Under the pieces are notes generated by a model. That model worked only from the letters and a program-made list of their open reading frames with translations, searched no databases and had not been told where the DNA came from. Made by a program: the position numbers and the translations under genes. Below are positions 36,682 to 50,339 of a stretch of DNA of 64,000 bases, in pieces. Origin of the DNA: Nematostella vectensis (Eukaryota; Cnidaria; Anthozoa; Actiniaria; Edwardsiidae); assembly GCF_932526225.1 (NCBI RefSeq), contig NC_064045.1, positions 15,620,442 to 15,684,441 of the forward strand, given 5' to 3'. Each line of letters opens with the position of its first letter. Within the stretch, counting starts at the first letter, position 1.

Positions 36682-39600
36682 GGCTATCAGCGGGAATCGA
36701 ACCCGAGTCGCTGCGTTAGTAGTCAAGTGCCCGCAACGAAAGACTAACGTGGCATTACTGAAGGGAATTGTAATAAAAATTACTTTTAATACTATTGGTA
36801 TCGTAAACTATCCCAAGCAAAGTCACCATCGGAATGGAGGTTACATTAGGGAAAAGCTTCAGGGTTACATTCGGGAATTTGTTTTACGAGTGTAACCTCC
36901 AAAAGGTTACAATCGATAATTTTTTTTCCGAATGTAAATTCCAAAAAGTAACATTAGGAAAAATAAAACAGTATACTCGGAAAAAAAAGGTATATCAATC
37001 TATCGAGCGCTATGCTCTATGTTAGAATCTACTTAATCAAGTTATCCAAGGAATCTAGTCAGTTCTTGTGTGCATAAAATATGTACAGGATCCTGAACAA
37101 AGCATGAGCACATCAAAGATGCTGAGAGTACATAAAAATGTTCCTATACCTTCTTTTTATGTCATGACACACCAAGAACAGTATAATTAAGTATCGATAT
37201 TTAAAAAAAAATAAAGAAAAAAAAATAGGCTATCAGCGGGAATCGAACCCGGGTCGCTGCGTTAGTAGTCAAGTGCTTGCAACGAAAGACTAACGTGGCA
37301 TTGCTGAAGGGAATTGTAATGAAAATTACTTTTAATACTATTGGTATCGTAAACTATCCCAAGCAAAGTCACCATCGGACTGGAGGTTACATTTGGGAAA
37401 AGCTTCAGGGTTACATTCGGGAATTTGTTTTACGAGTGTAACCTCCAAAAGGTTACAATCGATAATTTTTTTTCCGAATGTAAATTCCAAAAAAGTAACA
37501 TTAGGAAAATAAAACAGTATACTCGGAAAAAAAGGTATATCAATCTATCGAGCGCTATGCTCTATGTTAGAATCTACTTAATCAAGTTATCCAAGGAATC
37601 TAGTCAGTTCTTGTGTGCATAAAATATGTACAGGATCCTGAACAAAGCATGAGTACATCAAAGATGCTGAGAGTACATAAAAATGTTCCTATACCTTCTT
37701 TTTATGTCATGACACACCAAGAACAGTATAATTAAGTATCGATATTTAAAAAAAATAAAGACAAAAAATAGGCTATCAGCGGGAATCGAACCCGGGTCGC
37801 TGCGTTAGTAGTCAAGTGCCCGCAACGAAAGACTAACGTGGCATTGCTGAAGGGAATTGTAATGAAAATTACTTTTAATACTATTGGTATCGTAAATTAT
37901 CCCAAGCAAAGTCACCATCGGACTGGAGGTTACATTCGGGAAAAGCTTCAGGGTTACATTCGGGAATTTGTTTTACGAGTGTAACCTCTAAAAGGTTACA
38001 ATCAATAATTTTGTTTCCGAATGTAAATTCCAAAAAGTAACATTAGGAAAAATAAAACAGTATACTCGGAAAAAAAGGTATATCAATCTATCGAGCGCTA
38101 TGCTCTATGTTAGAATCTACTTAATCAAGTTATCCAAGGAATCTAGTTAGTTCTTGTGCGCATAAAATATGTACATGATCCTGAACAAAGCATGAGCACA
38201 TCAAAGATGCTGAGAGTACATAAAAATGTCCCAATACCTTCTTTTTATGTCATGACACACCAAGAACAGTATAATTAAGTATCGATATTTAAAAAAAAAA
38301 AAAAAAAGACAAAAAAAAAATAGGCTATCAGCGGGAATCGAACCCGGGTCGCTGCGGTAGTAGTCAAGTGCCCGCAACGAAAGACTAACGTGGCATTGCT
38401 GAAGGGAATTGTAATGAAAATTACTTTTAATACTATTGGTATCGTCAACTATCCAAAGCAAAGTCACCATCGGACTGGAGGTTACATTAGGGAAAAGCTT
38501 CAGGGTTACATTCGGGAATTTGTTTTACGAGTGTAACCTCCAAAAGGTTACCATCGATAATTTTTTTTCCGAATGTAAATTCCAAAAAGTAACATTAGGA
38601 AAAATAAAACAGTATACTCGGAAAAAAAGGTACATCAATCTATCGAGCGCTATGCTCTATGTTAGAATCTACTTAATCAAGTTATCCAAGGAATCTAGTT
38701 AGTTCTTGTGTGCATAAAATATGTACAGGATCCTGAACAAAGCATGAGCACATCAAAGATTCTGAGAGTACATAAAAATGTTCCTATACCTTCTTTTTAT
38801 GTCATGACACACCAAGAACAGTATAATTAAGTATCGATATTTAAAAAAAAAATAAAGAAAAAAAATAGGCTATCAGCGGGAATCGAACCCGGGTCGCTGC
38901 GTTAGTAGTCAAGTGCCCGCAACGAAAGACTAACGTGGCATTGCTGAAGGGAATTGTAATGAAAATTACTTTTAATACTATTGGTATCGTAAACTATACC
39001 AAGCAAAGTGACCATCGGACTGGAGGTTACATTCGGGAAAAGCTTCAGGGTTACATTCGGGAATTTGTTTTACGAGTGTAACCTCCAAAAGGTTACCATC
39101 GATAATTTTTTTTTTCGAATGTAAATTCCAAAAAGTAACATTAGGAAAAATAAAACAGTATACTCGGAAAAAAAGGTATATCAATCTATCGAGCGCTATG
39201 CTCTATGTTAGAATCTACTTAATCAAGTTATCCAAGGAATCTAGTTAGTTCCTGTGTGCATAAAATATGTACAGGATCCTGAACAAAGCATGAGCACATC
39301 AAAGATGCTGAGAGTACATAAAAATGTCCCTATACCTTCTTTTTATGTCATGACACACCAAGAACAGTATAATTAAGTATCGATATTTAAAAAAAAAAAT
39401 AAAGAAAAAAAAATAGGCTATCAGCGGGAATCGAACCCGGGTCGCTGCGTTAGTAGTCAAGTGCCCGCAACGAAAGACTAACGTGGCATTGCTGAAGGGA
39501 ATTGTAATGAAAATTACTTTTAATACTATTGGTATCGTAAACCATCCCAAGCAAAGTCACCATCGGACTGGAGGTTATATTCGGGAAAAGCTTCAGGGTT

Positions 39601-41052
39601 ACATTCGGGATTTTGTTTTACGAGTGTAACCTCCAAAAGGTTACAATCGATAATTTTTTTTTCGAATGTAAATTCCAAAAAGTAACATTAGGAAAAATAA
39701 AACAGTATACTCAGAAAAAAAGGTATATCAATCTATCGAGCGCTATGCTCTATGTTAGAATCTACTTAATCAAGTTATCCAAGGAATCTAGTTAGTTCTT
39801 GTGTGCATAAAATATGTACAGGATCCTGAACAAAGCATGAGCACATCAAAGATGCTGAGAGTACATAAAAATGTCCCTATACCTTCTTTTTATGTCATGA
39901 CACACCAAGAACAGTATAATTAAGTATCGATATTTAAAAAAAAAAATAAAGAAAAAAAAATAGGCTATCAGCGGGAATCGAACCCGGGTCGCTGCGTTAG
40001 TAGTCAAGTGCCCGCAACGAAAGACTAACGTGGCATTGCTGAAGGGAATTGTAATGAAAATTACTTTTAATACTATTGGTATCGTAAACTATCCCAAGCA
40101 AAGTCACCATCGGACTGGAGGTTATATTCGGGAAAAGCTTCAGGGTTACATTCGGGAATTTGTTTTACGAGTGTAACCTCCAAAAGGTTACAATCGATAA
40201 TTTTTTTTTCGAATGTAAATTCCAAAAAGTAACATTAGGAAAAATAAAACAGTATACTCAGAAAAAAAGGTATATCAATCTATCGAGCGCTATGCTCTAT
40301 GTTAGAATCTACTTAATCAAGTTATCCAAGGAATCTAGTGAGTTCTTGTGTGCATAAAATATGTACAGGATCCTGAACAAAGCATGAGCACATCAAAGAT
40401 GCTGAGAGTACATAAAAATGTCCCTATACCTTCTTTTTATGTCATGACACACCAAGAACAGTATAATTAAGTATCGATATTTAAAAAAAAAATAAAGAAA
40501 AAAAAAAGGCTATCAGCGGGAATCGAACCCGGGTCCCTGCGTTAGTAGTTAAGTGCCCGCAACGAAAGACTAACGTGGCATTGTTGAAGGGAATTGTAAT
40601 GAAAATTACTTTTAATACTATTGGTATCGTAAACTATCCAAAGCAAAGTCACCATCGAACTGGAGGTTACATTCGGGAAAAAGTTCAGGGTTACATTCGG
40701 GAATTTGTTTTACGAGTGTAACCTCCAAAAGGTTACAATCGATAATTTTTTTTCCGAATGTAAATTCCAAAAAGTAACATTAGGAAAAATAAAACAGTAT
40801 ACTCGGAAAAAAAAGGTATATCAATCTATCGAGCGCTATGCTCTATGTTAGAATCTACTTAATCAAGTTATCCAAGGAATCTAGTTAGTTCTTGTGTGCA
40901 TAAAATATGTACAGGATCCTGAACAAAGCATGAGCACATCAAAGATGCTGAGAGTACATAAAAATGTCCCTATACCTTCTTTTTATGTCATGACACACCA
41001 AGAACAGTATAATTAAGTATCGATATTTAAAAAAAAATAAAGAAAAAAAATA
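36682..41052 (+). repeat. Mixed monomer block, no clear period
   Basis: This is ordinary satellite. The unit at 36682 is of the GAACCCGAG/GGAATGG type seen at 9395, 16495 and 44885. Units at 39416 and 39963 are near-twins with GGTTATATTC and CTCAGAAAAAAAGG and resemble the one at 47070. The unit at 40508 has GGGTCCCTGCG and lost its AAGCTT site (AAAAGTTCAGGG). Confidence 0.7.
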
Positions 41053-43860
41053 GGCTATCAGCGGGAATCGAACCCGGGTCGCTGCGTTGGTAGTCAAGTG
41101 CCCGCAACGAAAGCCTAACGTGGCATTGCTGAAGGGAATTGTAATGAAAATTACTTTTAATACTATTGGTATCGTAAACTATCCCAAGCAAAGTCACCAT
41201 CGGACTGGAGGTTACATTCGGGAAAAGCTTCAGGGTTACATTCTGGAATTTGTTTTACGAGTGTAACCTCTAAAAGGTTACAATCAATAATTTTGTTTCC
41301 GAATGTAAATTCCAAAAAGTAACATTAGGAAAAATAAAACAGTATACTCGGAAAAAAAGGTATATCAATCTATCGAGCGCTATGCTCTATGTTAGAATCT
41401 ACTTAATCAAGTTATCCAAGGAATCTAGTTAGTTCTTGTGCGCATAAAATATGTACATGATCCTGAACAAAGCATGAGCACATTAAAGATGCTGAGAGTA
41501 CATAAAAATGTCCCTATACCTTCTTTTTATGTCATGACACACCAAGAACAGTATAATTAAGTATCGATATTTAAAAAAAAAAATAAAGAAAAAAAAAAAT
41601 AGGCTATCAGCGGGAATCGAACCCGGGTCGCTGCGGTAGTAGTCAAGTGCCCGCAACGAAAGACTAACGTGGCATTGCTGAAGGGAATTGTAATGAAAAT
41701 TACTTTTAATACTATTGGTATCGTAAACTATCCAAAGCAAAGTCACCATCGGACTGGAGGTTATATTCGGGAAAAGCTTCAGGGTTACATTCGGGAATTT
41801 GTTTTACGAGTGTAACCTCCAAAAGGTTACCATCGATAATTTTTTTTCCGAATGTAAATTCCAAAAAAGTAACATTAGGAAAAATAAAACAGTATACTCG
41901 GAAAAAAAGGTATATCAATCTATCGAGCGCTATGCTCTATGTTAGAATCTACTTGATCAAGTTATCCAAAGAATCTAGTTAGTTCTTGTGTGCATAAAAT
42001 ATGTACAGGATCCTGAACAAAGCATGAGCACATCAAAGATTCTGAGAGTACATAAAAATGTCCCTATACCTTCTTTTTATGTCATGACACACCAAGAACA
42101 GTATAATTAAGTATCGGTATTTAAAAAAAAAAAATTAGGAAAAAAAATAGGCTATCAGCGGGAATCGAACCCGGGTCGCTGCGTTAGTAGTCAAGTGCCC
42201 GCAACGAAAGACTAACGTGGGATTGCTGAAGGGAATTGTAATGAAAATTACTTTTAATACTATTTGTATCGTAAACTATCCCAAGCAAAGTCACCATCGG
42301 ACTGGAGGTTACATTCGGGAAAAGCTTCAGGGTTACATTCGGGAATTTGTTTTACGAGTGTAACCTCCAAAAGGTTACAATCGATAATTTTTTTTTCCGA
42401 ATGTAAATTCTAAAAAGTAACATTAGGAAAAATAAAACAGTATACTCGTAAAAAAAATGTATATCAATCTATCGAGCGCTATGCTCTATGTTAGAATCTA
42501 CTTAATCAAGTTATCCAAGGAATCTAGTTAGTTCTTGTGTGCATAAAATATGTACAGGATCCTGAACAAAGCATGAGCACATCAAAGATGCTGAGAGTAC
42601 ATAAAAATGTCCCTATACCTTCTTTTTATGTCATGACACACCAAGAACAGTATAATTAAGTATAAATATTTAAAAAAAAAAATAAAGAAAAAAAAAGGCT
42701 ATCAGCGGGAATCGAACCCGGGTCTCTGCGTTAGTAGTTAAGTGCCTGCAACGAAAGACTAACGTGGCATTGTTGAAGGGAATTATAATGAAAATTACTT
42801 TTAATACTATTGGTATCGTAAACTATCCCAAGCAAAGTCACCATCGGACTGGAGGTTACATTCGGGAAAAGCTTCAGGGTTACATTCGGGAATTTGTTTT
42901 ACGAGTGTAACCTCCAAAAGGTTACAATCAATAAATTTTTTTCCGAATGTAAATTCCAAAAAGTAACATTAGGAAAAATAAAACAGTATACTCGAAAAAA
43001 AAAGGTATATCAATCTATCGAGCGCTATGCTCTATGTTAGAATCTACTTAATCAAGTTAACATAGGAATCTAGTTAGTTCTTGTGTGCATAAAATATGTA
43101 CAGGATCCTGAACAAAGCATGAGCACATCAAAGATGCTGAGAGTACATAAAAATGTCCCTATACCTTCTTTTTATGTCATGACACACCAAGAACAGTATA
43201 ATTAAGTATCGATATTTAAAAAAAAAAAAAAGAAAAAAAAAATAGGCTATCAGCGGGAATCGAACCCGGGTCGCTGCGTTAGTAGTCAAGTGCCCGCAAC
43301 GAAAGACTAACGTGGCATTGCTGAAGGAAATTGTAATGAAAATTACTTTTAATACTATTGGTATCGTCAACTATCCCAAGCAAAGTCACCATCGGACTGG
43401 GGGTTACATTCGGGAAAAGCTTCAGGGTTACATTCGGGAATTTGTTTTACGAGTGTAACCTCCAAAAGGTTACAATCGATAATTTGTTTTCCGAATGTAA
43501 ATTCCAAAAAGTAACATTAGGAAAATAAAACAGTATACTCGGAAAAAAAGGTATATCAATCTATCGAGCGCTATGCTCTATGTTAGAATCTACTTAATCA
43601 AGTTAACCAAGGAATCTAGTTAGTTCTTGTGTGCATAAAATATGTACAGGATCCTGAACAAAGCATGAGCACATCAAAGATGCTGAGAGTACATAAAAAT
43701 GTCCCTATACCTTCTTTTTATGTCATGACACACCAAGAACAGTATAATTAAGTATCGATATTTAAAAAAAAAATAAAGAAAAAAAAAATTGGCTATCAGC
43801 GGGAATCGAACACGGGTCGCCGCGGTAGTAGTCAAGTGCCCGCAACGAAAGACTAACGTG
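41053..43860 (+). repeat. 17-unit offset duplication, copy 1
   Basis: The markers in order are AAGCCTAACG (41111), TTCTGGAATT (41241), TATCGGTATTT before the 42150 unit, GTGGGATTGC (42217), TATAAATATT (42661, loss of ATCGAT), a unit with CAATAAATTTTTTT, and CACGGGTCGC (43811). Each recurs 9,285-9,287 bp later. Confidence 0.85.
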
Positions 43861-43863
43861 GCA
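43791..43863 (-). pseudogene. tRNA-like variant GAACACGGG (B-box G lost)
   Basis: The minus strand reads GTGTTCGATTCC, changing the second G of the B box. The same change is found at 53076 and 57630, all preceded by AAATT before the landmark instead of AATA. The three are copies through the 9,285- and 4,554-bp duplications. Confidence 0.65.
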
Positions 43864-46800
43864 CTGCTGAAGGGAATTGTAATGAAAATTACTTTTAATA
43901 CTATTGGTGTCGTAAACTATCCCAAGCAAAGTCACCATCGGACTGGAGGTTACATTCGGGAAAAGCTTCAGGGTTACATTCGGGAATTTGTTTTACGAGT
44001 GTAACCTCCAAAAGGTTACAATCAATAATTTTGTTTCCGAATGTAAATTCCAAAAAGTAACATTAGGAAAAATAAAACAGTATACTCGGAAAAAAAGGTA
44101 TATCAATCTATCGAGCGCTATGCTCTATGTTAGAATCTACTTAATCAAGTTATCCAAGGAATCTAGTTAGTTCTTGTGCGCATAAAATATGTACATGATC
44201 CTGAACAAAGCATGAGCACATCAAAGATGCTGAGAGTACATAAAAATGTCCCTATACCTTCTTTTTATGTCATGACACACCAAGAACAGTATAATTAAGT
44301 ATCGTAATTAAAAAAAAAAAATAAAGAAAAAAAAAATAGGCTATCAGCGGGAATCGAACCCGGGTCGCTGCGGTAGTAGTCAAGTGCCCGCAACGAAAGA
44401 CTAACGTGGCATTACTGAAGGGAATTGTAATGAAAATTACTTTTAATACTATTGGTATCGTAAACTATCCAAAGCAAAGTCACCATCGAACTGGAGGTTA
44501 CATTCGGGAAAAGCTTCAGGGTTACATTCGGGATTTTGTTTTACGAGTGTAACCTCCAAAAGGTTACCATCGATAATTTTTTTTCCGAATGTAAATTCCA
44601 AAAAGTAACATTAGGAAAAATAAAACAGTATACTCGGAAAAAAAGGTATATCAATCTATCGAGCGCTATGCTCTATGTTAAAATCTACTTAATCAAGTTA
44701 TCCAAGGAATCTAGTTAGTTCTTGTGTGAATAAAATATGTACAGGATCCTGAACAAAGCATGAGCACATCAAAGATTCTGAGAGTACATAAAAATGTTCC
44801 TATACCTTCTTTTTATGTCATGACACACCAAGAACAGTATAATTAAGTATCGATATTTAAAAAAAAATAATAAAGAAAAAAAAAGGCTATCAGCGGGAAT
44901 CGAACCCGAGTCGCTGCGTTAGTAGTCAAGTGCCCGCAACGAAAGACTAACGTGGCATTACTGAAGGGAATTGTAATGAAAATTACTTTTAATACTATTG
45001 GTATCGTAAACTATCCCAAGCAAAGTCACCATCGGAATGGAGGTTACATTAGGGAAAAGCTTCAGGGTTACATTCGGGAATTTGTTTTACGAGTGTAACC
45101 TCCAAAAGGTTACAATCGATAATTTTTTTTCCGAATGTAAATTCCAAAAAGTAACATTAGGAAAAATAAAACAGTATACTCGGAAAAAAAAGGTATATCA
45201 ATCTATCGAGCGCTATGCTCTATGTTAGAATCTACTTAATCAAGTTAACCAAGGAATCTAGTTAGTTCTTGTTTGCATAAAATATGTACAGGATCCTGAA
45301 CAAAGCATGAGCACATCAAAGATGCTGAGAGTAGATAAAAATGTCCCTATACCTTCTTTTTATGTCATGACACACCAAGAACAGTATAATTAAGTATCGA
45401 TATTTAAAAAAAAAAAAAGAAAAAAAAAACTAGGCTATCAGCGGGAATCGAACCCGGGTCGCTGCGTTAGTAGTCAAGTGCCAGCAACGAAAGACTAACG
45501 TGGCATTGCTGAAGGAAATTGTAATGAAAATTACTTTTAATACTATTGGTATCGTCAACAATCCCAAGCAAAGTCACCATCGGACTGGAGGTTACATTCG
45601 GGAAAAGCTTCAGGGTTACATTCGGGAATTTGTTTTACGAGTGTAACCTCCAAAAGGTTACAATCGATAATTTTTTTTCCGAATGTAAATTCCAAAAAGT
45701 AACATTAGGAAAATAAAACAGTATACTCGGAAAAAAAGGTATATCAATCTATCGAGCGCTATGCTCTATGTTAGAATCTACTTAATCAAGTTATCCAAGG
45801 AATCTAGTCAGTTCTTGTGTGCATAAAATATGTACAGGATCCTGAACAAAGCATGAGCACATCAAAGATGCTGAGAGTACATAAAAATGTTCCTATACCT
45901 TCTTTTTATGTCATGACACACCAAGAACAGTATAATTAAGTATCGATATTTAAAAAAAAATAAAGAAAAAAAATAGGCTATCAGCGGGAATCGAACCCGG
46001 GTCGCTGCGTTAGTAGTCAAGTGCCCGCAACGAAAGACTAACGTGGCATTGCTGAAGGGAATTGTAATGAAAATTACTTTTAATACTATTGGTATCGTAA
46101 ACTATCCCAAGCAAAGTCACCATCGGACTGGAAGTTACATTCGGGAAAAGCTTCAGGGTTACATTCGGGAATTTGTTTTACGAGTGTAACCTCCAAAAGG
46201 TTACAATCAATAATTTTGTTTCCGAATGTAAATTCCAAAAAGTAACATTAGGAAAAATAAAACAGTATACTCGGAAAAAAAGGTATATCAATCTATCGAG
46301 CGCTATGCTCTATGTTAGAATCTACTTAATCAAGTTATCCAAGGAATCTAGTTAGTTCTTGTGCGCATAAAATATGTACATGATCCTGAACAAAGCATGA
46401 GCACATCAAAGATGCTGAGAGTACATAAAAATGTCCCTATACCTTCTTTTTATGTCATGACACACCAAGAACAGTATAATTAAGTATCGATATTTAAAAA
46501 AAAAATAAAGAAAAAAAAAATAGGCTATCAGCGGGAATCGAACCCGGGTCGCTGCGGTAGTAGTCAAGTGCCCGCAACGAAAGACTAACGTGGCATTGCT
46601 GAAGGGAATTGTAATGAAAATTACTTTTAAAACTATTGGTATCGTAAACTATCCAAAGCAAAGTCACCATCGAACTGGAGGTTACATTCGGGAAAAGCTT
46701 CAGGGTTACATTCGGGAATTTGTTTTACGAGTGTAACCTCCAAAAGGTTACCATCGATAATTTTTTTTCCGAATGTAAATTCCAAAAAGTAACATTAGGA

Positions 46801-49800
46801 AAAATAAAACAGTATACTCGGAAAAAAAGGTATATCAATCTATCGAGCGCTATGCTCTATGTTAGAATCTACTTAATCAAGTTATCCAAGGAATCTAGTT
46901 AGTTCCTGTGTGCATAAAATATGTACAGGATCCTGAACAAAGCATGAGCACATCAAAGATGCTGAGAGTACATAAAAATGTCCCTATACCTTCTTTTTAT
47001 GTCATGACACACCAAGAACAGTATAATTAAGTATCGATATTTAAAAAAAAAAATAAAGAAAAAAAAATAGGCTATCAGCGGGAATCGAACCCGGGTCGCT
47101 GCGTTAGTAGTCAAGTGCCCGCAACGAAAGACTAACGTGGCATTGCTGAAGGGAATTGTAATGAAAATTACTTTTAATACTATTGGTATCGTAAACTATC
47201 CCAAGCAAAGTCACCATCGGACTGGAGGTTATATTCGGGAAAAGCTTCAGGGTTACATTCGGGAATTTGTTTTACGAGTGTAACCTCCAAAAGGTTACAA
47301 TCGATAATTTTTTTTTCGAATGTAAATTCCAAAAAGTAACATTAGGAAAAATAAAACAGTATACTCAGAAAAAAAGGTTTATCAATCTATCGAGCGCTAT
47401 GCTCTATGTTAGAATCTACTTAATCAAGTTATCCAAGGAATCTAGTTAGTTCTTGTGTGCATAAAATATGTACAGGATCCTGAACAAAGCATGAGCACAT
47501 CAAAGATGCTGAGAGTACATAAAAATGTCCCTATACCTTCTTTTTATGTCATGACACACCAAGAACAGTATAATTAAGTATCGATATTTAAAAAAAAAAT
47601 AAAGAAAAAAAAAAGGCTATCAGCGGGAATCGAATCCGGGTCCCTGCGTTAGTAGTTGAGTGCCCGCAACGAAAGACTAACGTGGCATTGTTGAAGGGAA
47701 TTATAAAGAAAATTACTTTTAATACTATTGGTATCGTAAACTATCCCAAGCAAAGTCACCATCGGACTGGAGGTTACATTCGGGAAAAGCTTCAGGGTTA
47801 CATTCGGGAATTTGTTTTACGAGTGTAACCTCCAAAAGGTTACAATCGATAATTTTTTTTCCGAATGTAAATTCCAAAAAGTAACATTAGGAAAATAAAA
47901 CAGTATACTCGGTAAAAAAGGTATATCAATCTATCGAGCGCTATGCTCTATGTTAGAATCTACTTAATCAAGTTATCCAAGGAATCTAGTTAGTTCTTGT
48001 GTGCATAAAATATGTACAGGATCCTGAACAAAGCATGAGCACATCAAAGATGCTGAGAGTACATAAAAATGTCCCTATACCTTCTTTTTATGTCATGACA
48101 CACCAAGAACAGTATAATTAAGTATCGATATTAAAAAAAAAAATAAAGGAAAAAAATAGGCTATCAGCGGGAATCGAACCCGGGTCGCTGCGTTAGTAGT
48201 CAAGTGCCCGCAACGAAAGACTAACGTGGCATTGCTGAAGGGAATTGTAATGAAAATTACTTTTAATACTATTGGTATCGTAAACTATCCCAAGCAAAGT
48301 CACCATCGGACTGGAGGTTACATTTGGGAAAAGCTACAGGGTTATATTCGGGAATTTGTTTTACGAGTGTAACCTCCAAAAGGTTACAATCGATAATTTT
48401 TTTTCCGAATGTAAATTCCAAAAAGTAACATTAGGAAAATAAAACAGTATATTCGGAAAAAAAGGTATATCAATCTATCGAGCGCTATGCTCTATGTTAG
48501 AATCTACTTAATCAAGTTATCCAAGGAATCTAGTCAGTTCTTGTGTGCATAAAATATGTACAGGATCCTGAACAAAGCATGAGCACATCAAAGATGCTGA
48601 GAGTACATAAAAATGTTCCTATACCTTCTTTTTATGTCATGACACACCAAGAACAGTATAATTAAGTATCGATATTTAAAAAAAAATAAAGAAAAAAAAT
48701 AGGCTATCAGCGGGAATCGAACCCGGGACGCTGCGTTAGTAGTCAAGTGCCCGCAACGAAAGACTAACGTGGCATTGCTGAAGGGAATTGTAATGAAAAT
48801 TACTTTTAATACTATTGGTATCGTAAACTATCCCAAGCAAAGTCACCATCGGACTGGAGGTTACATTCGGGAAAAGCTTCAGGGTTACATTCGGGAATTT
48901 GTTTTACGAGTGTAACCTCTAGAAGGTTACAATCAATAATTTTGTTTCCGAATGTAAATTCCAAAAAGTAACATTAGGAAAAATAAAACAGTATACTCGG
49001 AAAAAAAGGTATATCAATCTATCGAGCGCTATGCTCTATGTTAGAATCTACTTAATCAAGTTATCCAAGGAATCTAGTTAGTTCTTGTGCGCATAAAATA
49101 TGTACATGATCCTGAACAAAGCATGAGCACATCAAAGATGCTGAGAGTACATAAAAATGTCCCTATACCTTCTTTTTATGTCATGACACACCAAGAACAG
49201 TATAATTAAGTATCGATATTTAAAAAAAAAAATAAAGAAAAAAAAATAGGCTATCAGCGGGAATCGAACCCGGGTCGCTGCGGTAGTAGTCAAGTGCCCG
49301 CAACGAAAGACTAACGTGGCATTGCTGAAGGGAATTGTAATGAAAATTACTTTTAATACTATTGGTATCGTCAACTATCCAAAGCAAAGTCACCATCGGA
49401 CTGGAGGTTACATTAGGGAAAAGCTTCAGGGTTACATTCGGGAATTTGTTTTACGAGTGTAACCTCCAAAAGGTTACCATCGATAATTTTTTTTCCGAAT
49501 GTAAATTCCAAAAAGTAACATTAGGAAAAATAAAACAGTATACTTGGAAAAAAAGGTATATCAATCTAACGAGCGCTATGCTCTATGTTAGAATCTACTT
49601 GATCAAGTTATCCAAAGAATCTAGTTAGTTCTTGTGTGCATAAAATATGTACAGGATCCTGAACAAAGCATGAGCACATCAAAGATGCTGAGAGTACATC
49701 AAAATGTCCCTATACCTTCTTTTTATGTCATGACACACCAAGAACAGTATAATTAAGTATCGGTATTTAAAAAAAAAAATTAAGGAAAAAAATAGGCTAT

Positions 49801-50339
49801 CAGCGGGAATCGAACCCGGGTCGCTGCGTTAGTAGTCAAGTGCCCGCAACGAAAGACTAACGTGGCATTGCTGAAGGGAATTGTAATGAAAATTACTTTT
49901 AATACTATTGGTATCGTAAACTATCCCAAGCAAAGTCACCATCGGACTGGAGGTTACATTCGGGAAAAGCTTCAGGGTTACATTCGGGAATTTGTTTTAC
50001 GAGTGTAACCTCCAAAAGGTTACAATCGATAATTTTTTTTCCGAATGTAAATTCCAAAAAGTAACATTAGGAAAAATAAAACAGTATACTCGGAAAAAAA
50101 AGGTATATCAATCTATCGAGCGCTATGCTCTATGTTAGAATCTACTTAATCAAATTATCCAAGGAATCTAGTTAGTTCTTGTGTGCATAAAATATGTACA
50201 GGATCCTGAACAAAGCATGAGCACATCAAAGATGCTGAGAGTACATAAAAATGTCCCTATACCTTCTTTTTATGTCATGACACACCAAGAACAGTATAAT
50301 TAAGTATCGATATTTAAAAAAAAATAAAGAAAAAAAATA
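43861..50339 (+). repeat. Monomers between the two 17-unit copies
   Basis: No gene is visible. The units at 44885-46523 repeat the left end of the window (offset about 44,785 bp). The unit at 45976, with GGACTGGAAGTTAC, is matched at 63461 (offset 17,485 bp, 32 units). The unit at 44339 has CGTAATTAAAA in place of CGATATTTAAAA. The unit at 48159 has lost AAGCTT (AAGCTACAGG). Confidence 0.72.

Noticed and set aside
43789-44004. 71-codon + strand frame starting near the tRNA-like element (also at 53074 and 57628)
   Set aside because: It exists only because AAATT before the landmark replaces AATA and opens a start in three sister units. It reads through the tRNA-like complement and stops in the module, so it is a chance frame copied by duplication.
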